DNA of 64,000 nucleotides from Planctomycetota bacterium (GTDB lineage: Bacteria > Planctomycetota > UBA1135 > GCA-002686595): NCBI GenBank assembly GCA_016714045.1, contig JADJNY010000001.1, positions 868,001 to 932,000 of the forward strand, given 5' to 3'. The notes below the pieces were generated by a model. That model did not search any database. It saw only the letters and a list, made by a program, of their open reading frames with translations, and had not been told where the DNA came from. Position 1 is the first letter of the stretch. Each line of letters starts with the position of its first letter. Positions 17,919 through 26,748 of the stretch are shown piece after piece. The position numbers and the translations under genes are program-made.

Positions 17919-18157
17919 GGGTCTCCTGAGGGCAGTCTAGAGCGGCCCTGCGTTCGGTCACCGCTTCCGCCGCGAATCCACGGCAAGGAATGCGTGCCGA
18001 CGCAGAGCCCAGTCGTTCTTTCGGCGTCGGGCGCGTGGGAGCCGGAGCGCTTTGGGCGCCCGGGTCGCGTTCGACGTCCGCGAGGCGGTCCTCGTCCCGC
18101 GCGGCGAGGGAAACGCAGGGCGCGCGGCCGAGCGATCCGCGCCGCGCGCTCCGGAAA

Positions 18158-18193
18158 CGCCGCGGCCCGCGCGGTTTGGCGCGGGCCGCGGCG
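18158..18193 (-). terminator. Strong intrinsic terminator of the moxR operon
   Basis: A perfect 15-bp GC stem (18158-18172 with 18179-18193) and a 6-nt loop lie 21 nt beyond the stop codon of the 18215-19141 gene. On the - strand it is followed by TTTCC. It marks the likely end of the ten-gene transcription unit starting at 38176. Confidence 0.75.
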
Positions 18194-18214
18194 ACGCTCC
18201 CGAGCGTCCGACGC

Positions 18215-19141
18215 TCAGGGCTTCTTGTTCAGCCGCTTGTAGTAGGCATCGATCCACTCGCGATAGCGTGGAGGCAGGTCGCCGCCGCCCTGCATGCGGA
18301 AGACCTCGCGCGCGTGCTCGGGCAGGTCGCCCCAGCGGTCCAGGTTCGACGGCTGAGCGCCGGTCGGTTCGCTCGCGCCGCTCGGCGGGGTCCCGCCCGC
18401 GACGTTCTCGCCGAGGCCGGGACGGCCCTGGTTGCCGCGCGGATCGCCGTTCTTCTGCGCGCCCGGTTGCTTGCCGCCCGGACGCTGACCGCCGGGTTCC
18501 TGACCGCCGGGCTCCTGGCCGGCCTCGGGCGCCTTGGGCGTCGACTCGCGCTGCGCGGTCTCGCCGCCGGCGCGATCGAGCGGGCTCCCGGGCGTCGGCT
18601 CGCTACCCGAACCGGGCTGCTGACCCGGCTTCTGGCCCTTCGCGTTGTTCGAGGAGGAGGAAGGCTTGCCCGACGAACCGCCGGACGATCCAGAGGGCTT
18701 GCACAGCCCGCCGGACTTGGAGCCCTTTCATGTGCCCCCCGAATGGGGGTGCTCCGCGAGCTCGAGGATCTTGTCGATGTCGGACACCGCGCTGCGGCTT
18801 GACTCTTCGGTCTTCTTGAGCAGCTCGTCGATCGCGCGGATCGTCGCGCCGAGCTCTTCCTTCGCGCCCGCGCCCTTCGGTCGGCCGGAACTCGCCTCCT
18901 CGAGGAGGCGGTTCACGCGGCGCATCTTGCGCTCGACTTCGCCCATCAGCCGTTCCATCTCCGCGTGCGGGTCCGCTTCGTCGCCGTGCTCGGGCGTGAC
19001 GTCGACGGGCGGGACCTTGACTTCGACGGGCGGCTGGCCGTCAGGCGTCGGCGGCTTCGTGCGCTCCTGCGCCGCGGCGAGCGGCGCGAGCGCGAGCAGC
19101 GCGAGTCCGGTGAGCGAGACGCGTAGCGAGTGCATGTCCAT
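18215..19141 (-). CDS. Secreted low-complexity protein with WGDLPEHAREVF C-terminal motif, interrupted by in-frame TGA
   Basis: The frame runs from the ATG at 19141 (leader SLRVSLTGLALLALAPLAAA) through a helical segment (EMERLMGEVERKMRRVNR, DIDKILELAEH). It reaches a TGA at 18730-18728 and then continues in the same frame through a Gly/Ser/Pro/Gln linker to a C-terminal block identical in design to the 17040-17918 protein (WGDLPEHAREVFRMQ, YYKRLNKKP), ending at 18215. Without the TGA it would be 307 residues. The stop lies in the linker next to a 24-nt hairpin that the paralogue lacks. A read-through, a real truncation to 137 residues or a sequence error are all possible. It is the last gene of the moxR operon, 11 nt after the coiled-coil gene. 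Confidence 0.65.
18729..18752. repeat. 24-nt C-run/G-run hairpin at the in-frame stop
   Basis: This palindromic 24-mer (CAT at one end, GGGGGTGC at the other, core CCCCCCGAATGGGGG) has the same layout as the element at 12709-12732, with 15 of 24 positions equal. It overlaps the TGA of the host gene on the - strand. Confidence 0.4.
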
Positions 19142-19152
19142 GGCGAGCTTCC

Positions 19153-22075
19153 TCACTGGTCTTCGGGTTCGGGGTCGGGCAGGCCGAGGCGCTTCCTGAA
19201 CTTCTGGAAGAGCTCGGCCGTGCGCTGGTGTCGATACGCGAGGCGGGCGAGGTCCTCGAGCACGAGGGGCTCGATCGTACCGCCGCTCTCGAGTTCCGGG
19301 TGGAGCGTGCGCAATTCCTCGAGGCTCCGCAGGGTCTCGACCTCGAGCCGGCGCAGCATCTTGAGCTCGGCCGCGTCGGGCACGAGGCGCTCCTCGGCGG
19401 GGCGGTTCTGGCCCTGCTGCTGCTCCTGTTCCTTCTGCTCCTGGCGCCGGCGCTCCTTCTCGTTGTCGAGCGCCTCGGCGAGCCACTTCAGGTTCTCCTC
19501 GACGTCCTCTTGGAGCGACTGCACGCGCTCGCCGCTCTGCCAGTCGCCGGTCTCGCCCATGTCGCGGCTGACGCGGTCGAGGTCGCGCTGCACCTGATCG
19601 AGGATCTCGGCGAAGACGAGGCTCTCCTCGGCCTCGATCGCCTTGTGGATCTCCTGCGCGCGCGCGGCGAGCGTCGACTCGGCCTGCGCGATCTTGCGCA
19701 GGCGCAGGCGCTGGTTGTGCGTCGGCTTCGTGGCGCCCTTGCGCTGGCCGTCGAGCTCGACCGTCGCCGCCATCTGCTTCTGGTGCTCGGCGAGCAGCCC
19801 CTTCACCTCGTCGGCGATCTTGAAGAGCAGCTCCTCGGCGCGGAGCTTCTGGTACTGCTCTTCTTCTTCCTGGAGCTCGCGCTCGGCCTCGCGCATCTGG
19901 CGCTCGGCTTCCTTCTCCTGCTCCTCGGCCTGGTCGAGGTCGCCGTCCTGGAGCGACTGTTCCGCGGACTGCGCGCTCTCGCTCGCCTGCTCCATGCTGG
20001 GGGAGGGCTTGGCGTTGTCGCGCTTCTTGTTGCGCTCCGCGAGCTCGAGCAGGCGCTTCTGGATCTCCTGCTGCTTCTTCGCGAGCTCCTCGGCGCGGCG
20101 TTTGTCCTCGGGGCGCTGCGGGCTCGAGCTCTGCTCAGCCGCCTGCTGCGCGCGCTGCAAGGCCTCGCTCGCGGACTGCTGCGACTGCGCGGCCTCGGAG
20201 CTCTGTCCCTTCGAGAGCTGCTCGCTCGCGCGCTGCATCGCCTGCTGCGCTTCCTCGAGCGCGCGCTGCGCGGCGTCCTCGGACTTGGGCTCGAGTCCGG
20301 CTTCGTCCGCTTGCTGCTCGAGCGCCTTCGCCTCGGCTTCGAGCGCCTTCTGCTCCGCTTCCAGCGCCTTGTTCTCGGCGCTCGCGGCCGACTTCTGCGC
20401 CGCGGATTGGCGCGCCTTCGAGAGCGACTCGCTCGCCTTCGCGAGCGCGGACTCGGCCTTCTGCGCCGACTGGGCTGCGGGCTGCGCTTCGCTGCGCGCG
20501 GCCTGCTCTGCGGCGGCGTCTTGCGCCTTGGCGGCCTCCTCGAGCGCCTTCCGCGCCTCCTGCCCTTCGGGCGTGGAGCCCGCGTCGAGCGTCTCGAGGT
20601 CGCGCTCGATGCGCCGGGCCTCCTCGGCCGCTTCCTTCTGCGAGGCGGAGAGCGCCTTCTGTAGTGTGTTCAGGTCCTGGAGGCCGCGTTCGAGCGCGCG
20701 CCGCGCCGCCTCGCTCGCGCGCTGCGTCTCCGCCGCGCGCCGCTCGGCCTCCGCCGGCGTCGGGGGCTGGGCCGCGTTCGGTTCGCCCGCGCCCTTCGGG
20801 GCGGCGGCGGGGTCCCTTGGGCTCGGAGTTCGCGCCCGCGGCGGCCGGCTTGCGGGCCGAGTCCGACTGCAGCGCCTCGCGCACGGCCTCGGCGACACGG
20901 CCGGCCGCGGACTCGGGCTTCTTCAAGCTCGCGAGCGCGGCCTCGGCTTCGCGCGCGGCCTCGGCGGCGCGCGCGCGCTGTGCTTCGGCCTCGCGCGCGA
21001 GCTCCTGTGCCTTCTCTTCGAGCGCCCGCGCCGTCGTCTCGCGCGCGGCGGCGTCGTTGCCGCTCTTCTTCACGTCCTCGGCGCCCTGGCGCAGCGCTTC
21101 ACCCGTCTTCTGCGCGGTGGCGTCTTTCGTCGCGCGCTGGTGGCGCTCCTCGCGCTCGGCGGCTTGCTCGAGCGCGCGTTGGACGTTGGCCAGATCCTGC
21201 GCGGGCTCGCGCACGTCCTGCGCGGCCTGGGCGAGCTCCGCGGCGGCCTGCGCGAGGCGTTGCGCGCGCTGCGCCTCCGTCGCCGCGCGTTCGAGCGCGG
21301 GGGCGCTGCGCTGCAGCTCGCGCGTCTCGGCGGCGTCCCACGACTCGAGGACGGCGCGATCCGTCGCTTCGCGGCGCTGGAGCTCGGCGAGCTGGCGCTC
21401 GAGCTCCGAGAGTTCGTGCTGGCCCGACGCGCGGGCCTGCGCCTCCGTCTTCTCGCGCAGCGCGCGCTCCTCTCGGAGCGCCTTCGCGATGCCCTCGGCG
21501 AGGCGCTTCTGCTCGGGCGACGCGGACTGTTCGCGCAGCGCGCGCGTCTCCTCCTGCAGCTTCGCCTCCTCCTGCGCGAGCTGAGATAGCTCCTTGCGGA
21601 TGGCCTGGATGTCGTCGATCGACTTCTCGAGGTCCTTCACGTCGACGCGGTCGGTCAGGATCGCGTAGAGGCGCTCGAGCCCCTTCACGATCTCTTCCTG
21701 CGCTTCGATCGACTGGCCCGAGAGGTCGTTGGAGAGGTTCTCCTTCGCCGCCTTCATCAGCTCCTCGAGCGTGCGCCCGGTCCCGGCCTGCGAGCGCTCG
21801 TCGAGGTGCTTCAAGCCTTCGCGCAGGAGCTTCACCGCGTGGGTGCGGCCTTCGGACTCGTACCGCGCGGCGAGCACCTCCATCGTCTGCTTCAGGCGCG
21901 CGAGCTGGCGCAGGAGCAGCGCCTGGTCCTCGGCGAGCCCCGCGCGCTGCCGCGACGCGCCGCCGTCCTGCGCGAGCGCGTGTGCAGCGGGCGCCGAGGC
22001 GAACGCTCGCGCCGCGAACGGCGTCGCGGCGAGCGAAGCGAGGACGAGCACGGCGGTCGCGAAGGTGCGGCGCAT
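19153..22075 (-). CDS. Very long secreted coiled-coil protein, frameshifted near the middle
   Basis: The frame opening at 22075 has a signal peptide (VLVLASLAATPFAARAFA). It is then almost entirely Ala/Glu/Gln/Arg-rich heptad sequence to about 20820, where it breaks. The second half (20820-19153) continues the same composition in the next frame and ends LPDPEPEDQ. Removing one G from the run at 20819-20821 links EPK to DPAAAPKG, and the total length of 2923 bases fits one extra base. The intact product would be about 973 residues, a rod tens of nanometres long if helical. It sits between the DUF4175-like membrane gene (1-nt gap) and the short C-motif gene (11-nt gap). A structural link between envelope layers is a reasonable guess, but no function is established. 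Confidence 0.7.
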
Positions 22076-22076
22076 G

Positions 22077-24464
22077 TCATTTCTCCTTGAACGAGGCCCG
22101 GGTGCGCTCCTGCAAGTTCTTCTGCCCGTTGAGCAGGTCGCGCGTCAGGACCAGCACGGACTGGAAATTGTCCCACTCGGCGAGCATTTCGAGGAGGCGG
22201 TCGAGCTTTTCGAGCGCGACCGTCTCGTGGCTGGCGGCCTCCTGCAGGCGCGCGTGCACGGCCGCGAGCTCCGTCTCCTGCTGCGCCCGCGCGAGCGCGT
22301 CCACGGCGCGGCGCGTGTCGTCCTCGGAGACCTCGAGCGCGAGCCCCGTGATCTCGACCAGCTTGCTCGAGAGGGCCCCCTTGCCGAGTTCGCCGCGCGC
22401 GGCGGCGGCGGCGAGTTCGCGCCACGGCTCCGCGTCGAAGTTCTTGCGCACGGACGTCGCGAGCCGTGCGTCGAGGAACTCGAGCAGCGCTCCGCCGCGG
22501 TCGTCGAGGCGCGAGTAGAGGACCGATTCGCACACGGAGCACAGCTCGCGCGCCAGGTTCTTCGCGTCACCCTGCGCGCGGCGCTGTCCGGTCGCAACGA
22601 GGCCGATCTCGGCTTCGCGGTCGCGGCCTTCGAGCTGGTCGCTCTCGAGCACGGCGAGCAGCTCGGCCGTGCGGCGGCTCTTGTCGCGCTGGAGCTCGGC
22701 GAGCGCGTTGACGAGGGCCTGCACGCGCGCGAGGCGGTCCTGCAGGCGCCGCGCGAACTCGTCCGGGGAGACGACGCGGACGCGCACGGCGCTTGCGCGG
22801 CCCTCGTGCGCGGTGGGTGCCGCGTTGTCGCGCGCGGCGACGACGAGCTGGAACTGCTGGCCTTCGGTGACGGGGGCCCCGGCGAACAGCTCGGCGACCT
22901 CGAGGCGCGCCGCGCCGAGGCCGGTCGCACGGGCCGCGCGCGCGCGCGGCGCGTCCTGCTCTTCGCTCGAGCGCAGCTCGTCCTCGGTCAGCGCACGCCA
23001 TTCGAGCGTGCGCGCCGCGGGGGCGGCTCCGCCCGCGTCCTCGCCCGCGGCGTTCGCGCTCCACGACATCGCGACGAGGCCGAAGTCGTCCTCGGCGCGC
23101 GCGCGCAGCGCGAGCAGCCCGCCCGGAATCGTGTCGAACTCGGTGCGCGAAGGAGCGAGGACCTCGACCTCGGGCGCGCGGTCCTCGACGACGGTGATCG
23201 CGAACAGGCCGGGGTCGGGGTTCGCGAGGCCGGTCGCGTCGAGGAGCTCGAAGCGGAAGCGCGCGCTCTTCTCGGCGACGAACTCGCACGCGAGGCCCGC
23301 GCGCGCCGCCGCCGGCGCCGCGCCCGACGCGGACGGGTCCGGGGCCGGATCGGGGAACGGAACGGGCGCGAGTTCGAGCACGCGGTCCTCGGGCAGGAAG
23401 CGCGCCTTGCCCGTCGCGTTGCGCGGCGTCGGCAAGACGTGCACGACGAGGCGCGATCCTTGGAGCACCTCGACGTCGCGGTCGTACTCGACGCGCGGCG
23501 GGAGGCCGCTGTACTCCGGCGGCGTGACGGCGATCGCGAGCGCCTCGACGTCGGGCGGCTGGAGCACTTGCAAGCGCACCCACGGGACTTCGTCCGTGTC
23601 GTCGCCGCCCGTGACGAAGAACTCGGTGTCCTCCTGCAGCGAGCGCAGGAGCGTGCGGAACGCTGGGCCGCCGCTCGACGCGAGCACCGCGCGCTCGCCG
23701 CCCTTGAAGTGCAGCACGACCTCGTCGGGCACGACGCCTTCGGCGCGCACGAGCAGCGGCACGTCTTGTCCGCGCGCCACCTTGGCCTTCAGCTCCGCGG
23801 GCTCCGGCTGGCACTCCGAGAGCTCGCTCGGCTGCATCGCGCCCGCGAGCGGGATCTCGACGACGAGGTGCGTCCGTCTCGGCCAGGGGCGGTTCCCGCC
23901 GAAGAGCCGGTCGAGGAAGATCCCCGCGGCCTCCGCGTTCGTCGCGAGCAGCGCGAGGCACGCGAGGCTCGATGCGGCACCGAGCGCGAAGCGTCGGCGC
24001 GGTCCGCGCGGATCGAGGACGCCGTCGAGCGGCAGGGTGTCCGCGCGCGCTTCGGCCTTGCGCAGGACGTCGGCGACGAGCTCCGGCGCGCCGGAGCCTG
24101 CGGGAGCGCGCGCGAGGTCGACGGCGCTCACGAAGAGCTCGTGCAGGTCGGGGTGCGCGCGCTCGACGAGCACGGCGAGCTCCGCGCGCGACGGCAGACG
24201 GCGCAGCGGGCGGACGAGCTCGCGCAGCAGGAAGACGCTCGGCACGACCGCGAGCACGAGCAAGTGGAACCAGCGCACGCCGCTCGGGACGTGCAGCGTC
24301 CAGTCGACGAGGAACGCGACCGCGACCCACGCGGCCGTCGCGGCGACGGCGGTCGAGAGGCCGTGCATCCAGACGAGCGCGACGAGGCGCCGGCGGAGGC
24401 GCTCGAGCAGCCGATCGATCGCCGGCGTCGAGGCGCGCGGTGCGGGGTCGCGTTCGGGGTTCAT
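22077..24464 (-). CDS. DUF4175-like membrane protein with large periplasmic region
   Basis: The 795-residue product has two membrane helices near residues 28-50 and 65-85, an amphipathic stretch, and a third helix at about 160-175 (LGAASSLACLALLATN). A long extracytoplasmic portion with Ig-like beta segments follows (VVLHFKGGERAVL, VTPPEYSGLPP), and then a C-terminal helical region from about 600. This layout matches the DUF4175-type proteins common in planctomycetes. In this family the gene usually neighbours a coiled-coil gene and a MoxR/VWA cluster, as seen here. It probably anchors the coiled-coil partner to the inner membrane. The start is the ATG at 24464, 15 nt after the toroid gene. 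Confidence 0.75.
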   Translation of the reverse strand: MNPERDPAPRASTPAIDRLLERLRRRLVALVWMHGLSTAVAATAAWVAVAFLVDWTLHVPSGVRWFHLLVLAVVPSVFLLRELVRPLRRLPSRAELAVLVERAHPDLHELFVSAVDLARAPAGSGAPELVADVLRKAEARADTLPLDGVLDPRGPRRRFALGAASSLACLALLATNAEAAGIFLDRLFGGNRPWPRRTHLVVEIPLAGAMQPSELSECQPEPAELKAKVARGQDVPLLVRAEGVVPDEVVLHFKGGERAVLASSGGPAFRTLLRSLQEDTEFFVTGGDDTDEVPWVRLQVLQPPDVEALAIAVTPPEYSGLPPRVEYDRDVEVLQGSRLVVHVLPTPRNATGKARFLPEDRVLELAPVPFPDPAPDPSASGAAPAAARAGLACEFVAEKSARFRFELLDATGLANPDPGLFAITVVEDRAPEVEVLAPSRTEFDTIPGGLLALRARAEDDFGLVAMSWSANAAGEDAGGAAPAARTLEWRALTEDELRSSEEQDAPRARAARATGLGAARLEVAELFAGAPVTEGQQFQLVVAARDNAAPTAHEGRASAVRVRVVSPDEFARRLQDRLARVQALVNALAELQRDKSRRTAELLAVLESDQLEGRDREAEIGLVATGQRRAQGDAKNLARELCSVCESVLYSRLDDRGGALLEFLDARLATSVRKNFDAEPWRELAAAAARGELGKGALSSKLVEITGLALEVSEDDTRRAVDALARAQQETELAAVHARLQEAASHETVALEKLDRLLEMLAEWDNFQSVLVLTRDLLNGQKNLQERTRASFKEK

Positions 24465-24479
24465 GCGGTTCGACGGGTC

Positions 24480-25619
24480 CTAGCGCTGGAAGATCGGCAG
24501 GAAACGGTAGGGGATCTCGAGGATGAGCACGGCCGAGGCGGTTCCATACGCGGGGCCGGGCCCGCAGGCGTTCGGCCAGGAGCCGTCCGCCTGCTGCGTG
24601 TCGAGCAGCACGCTGCGGAGCTTGTCGAAGTACGGCTCCCAGTAGGGGCTGCCCGCCGTGTACATCGCTTGCACGCCGTAGTAGTGGCCGTACCAGAAGT
24701 AGTAGTGGCCCTGGCGCGCGTAGCGGCGGTTGAAGAGGTCGTGCTGGGCCGCGAGGTAGTCGAGGCCCTTCTTGATCAGCTCGTCCGAGTAGACGCCGAG
24801 GCCGTTCAAGGCCGTGACGCCCGCCGCGGTCAACGGGAAGGTCGAGCGCGAACTGCCCTCCTTCTGATAGCGGAACGTGCCGGGGCCGTCGCCGTCCGAG
24901 GCCCACGCGAAGCCGCCCTGCGCCGAGCGCGTCGTCGCGGAATCGACGACGTAGCGCGCGGCGCGGTCGACGGTCGACTTGGGCACGCGGATGCCGATGT
25001 TGCGCGCGGCGCGCAGCGCGAGCACCTGGCATACGACGATCGACATGTCTGACTCGGCGGAGTACGGCTCGTAGCGCCAGCCGCCCTCCGCGTTCTGCGA
25101 CTTCACGATGAAGTCGATCGCCTTCTGCAGCTTCGCGCGCACGTCGCCCTGGTGCGTCATGCCGCAGATCTCGGCCAGGAACAGCGTCGCGAACGCGTGG
25201 TCGTACATGCGCGAACCACCGCGCGCGATGTAGCCGTCCTCCTGCACGCACGAGAGCACGAACTCGAGGCCCTTCTCAACGACCGGACCATAGGCCCCGC
25301 GACCCGGGAGATGGCCGCCCGCGAGGAAGGCCATGCACGCGAGCGCCGTCACGCCGAGGTGTCCCTTGTTCTCCGCGGTCACCGCGAAGTCGTCGTACTT
25401 CTTGTAGCCGACGTGCGCGGTCCAGCTGCCGTCCGCCGACTGGTGCGCGGCGAGCCACGCGAGGCCCTTCTCCACGGCCGCGCGCTGCTCCTCCGTCACG
25501 ACGACCGCGGCGGCGCCCGTGTCGGGGTCGCGCGCCTGCGCCAGCGCTCCGCTCCACGGCGCGCACGCCGCCGCGAGGAGCAGCGCGCGAGCGAACGGAA
25601 CGGGGCTGCGAAGGCGCAT
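24480..25619 (-). CDS. Secreted alpha/alpha-toroid protein (prenyltransferase/squalene-oxidase repeat), copy 2
   Basis: The 379-residue product has a signal peptide (LLLAAACAPWSGALAQ). Six-hairpin toroid repeats carry the Q..DGSW and GGW signatures (HQSADGSWTAHVGYKK, QNAEGGWRYEPYSAESD, QQADGSWPNACG). It ends LILEIPYRFLPIFQR. No DxDD motif of terpene cyclases and no CaaX-type zinc site can be seen, so enzymatic activity is doubtful. It lies 4 nt downstream of an almost duplicate gene, and their central 200 residues are nearly identical, including at DNA level. The pair is part of the moxR operon, and the proteins are expected in the periplasm. Confidence 0.85.
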   Translation of the reverse strand: MRLRSPVPFARALLLAAACAPWSGALAQARDPDTGAAAVVVTEEQRAAVEKGLAWLAAHQSADGSWTAHVGYKKYDDFAVTAENKGHLGVTALACMAFLAGGHLPGRGAYGPVVEKGLEFVLSCVQEDGYIARGGSRMYDHAFATLFLAEICGMTHQGDVRAKLQKAIDFIVKSQNAEGGWRYEPYSAESDMSIVVCQVLALRAARNIGIRVPKSTVDRAARYVVDSATTRSAQGGFAWASDGDGPGTFRYQKEGSSRSTFPLTAAGVTALNGLGVYSDELIKKGLDYLAAQHDLFNRRYARQGHYYFWYGHYYGVQAMYTAGSPYWEPYFDKLRSVLLDTQQADGSWPNACGPGPAYGTASAVLILEIPYRFLPIFQR

Positions 25620-25623
25620 GGGA

Positions 25624-26748
25624 TCAGCGTTGGAAGATGGGAAGGAAGCGGTAGGGGATCTCGAGGATGAGCACGCCGACCGCGGTGCCGAACGCCGGGC
25701 CGGGGCCCGTCTGGTTCGGCCACGAGCCGTCTTGTCGGTCTTGCGTGCGCAGGAGCGTCTCGCGCAGCTTCTCGAAGTACGGCTCCCAGTACGGGCTGCC
25801 CGCCGTGTACATCGCCTGCACGCCGTAGTAGTGGCCGTACCAGAAGTAGTAGTGCCCGGTCTGCGCGTAGTCGCGATTGAAGTCGTCGAAGCGGCCGGAC
25901 AGGTAGTCGAGCCCCTTCTTGATCAGCTCGTCCGAGTAGATGCCGAGTCCGTTCAGCGCCGTGACGCCGGCGGCCGTCAGCGGGAACGACGAGCGCGAGT
26001 GGACGTCCTTCTGGTAGTGGAACGTGCCGGGGCCGTCGCTGCCGTAGAACGAGGCGCCCGGGAACGCGTCGAGGCCGTCACGCGTCACCGCGGAATCGAC
26101 GACGTAGCGCGCGGCGCGGTCGACGGTCGACTTGGGCACGCGGATGCCGATGTTGCGCGCGGCGCGCAGCGCGAGCACCTGGCACACGACGATCGACATG
26201 TCCGACTCGGCGGCGTACGGCTCGTAGCGCCAGCCGCCCTCCGCGTTCTGCGACTTCACGATGAAGTCGACGGCCTTCTGCAGCTTCTTCTTGACGTCGT
26301 CGCGGTGCGTCATGCCGCAGATCTCGGCCAGGAACAGCGTCGCGAACGCGTGGTCGTACATGCGCGTACCGCTGTGCGTGATGTAGCCGTCGTCCTGCAC
26401 GCACGAGAGCACGAAGTCGAGGCCCTTCTCGACGACCTGGCCGTAGGGGCCGCGGCCGGGGAGGTGGCCGCCCGCGAGGAAGGCCATGCACGCGAGCGAG
26501 GTGACGCCGAGGTGCCCGCGGTCCTCCGCCGTGAACTTGAAGTCGTTGTTCAGCTTGTAGCTGATCTTCGCGACCCAGCTGCCTTCCTCGCTCTGGTGCG
26601 CCGCGAGCCATGCGAGCCCGCGCTCGACCGCGCGGGCCTGCTCCTCGGTGACGACGAGCGGCGTCTGGCGGTCGGCGCCCGGGAGCGATTGCGCGGCGAG
26701 CGGCCGCGCCGCGGCGGCGAGCAGGAGACCCACGACGAGCGGCTTCAA
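25624..26748 (-). CDS. Secreted alpha/alpha-toroid protein (prenyltransferase/squalene-oxidase repeat), copy 1
   Basis: The 374-residue product is a close paralogue of the next gene. It has a signal peptide (VVGLLLAAAARPLAAQ), the toroid repeats (HQSEEGSWVAKISYK, QNAEGGWRYEPYAAESD, RQDGSWPNQTG) and the end EIPYRFLPIFQR. No ATG lies near the leader. The start assigned is the TTG at 26748-26746, which overlaps the TGA of the upstream gene as TTGA and has GGAGGTG about 4 nt upstream. This is a clear sign of translational coupling with the propeller gene. The two toroids differ mostly at their N-termini and in a loop around residue 230, which may set binding specificity. Confidence 0.83.
   Translation of the reverse strand: MKPLVVGLLLAAAARPLAAQSLPGADRQTPLVVTEEQARAVERGLAWLAAHQSEEGSWVAKISYKLNNDFKFTAEDRGHLGVTSLACMAFLAGGHLPGRGPYGQVVEKGLDFVLSCVQDDGYITHSGTRMYDHAFATLFLAEICGMTHRDDVKKKLQKAVDFIVKSQNAEGGWRYEPYAAESDMSIVVCQVLALRAARNIGIRVPKSTVDRAARYVVDSAVTRDGLDAFPGASFYGSDGPGTFHYQKDVHSRSSFPLTAAGVTALNGLGIYSDELIKKGLDYLSGRFDDFNRDYAQTGHYYFWYGHYYGVQAMYTAGSPYWEPYFEKLRETLLRTQDRQDGSWPNQTGPGPAFGTAVGVLILEIPYRFLPIFQR

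Noticed and set aside
18728..18730. Selenocysteine codon at the in-frame TGA
   Set aside because: The site lies in a Gly/Ser/Pro linker with no redox context, the paralogue has no Cys there, and the only nearby hairpin downstream is a weak 5-bp stem without a SECIS-like loop.
15724..26748. Squalene-hopene cyclases or prenyltransferases with enzymatic activity
   Set aside because: The three toroid proteins are exported, shorter than cyclases (about 630 residues) and lack the DxDD motif, so only the fold family is claimed.
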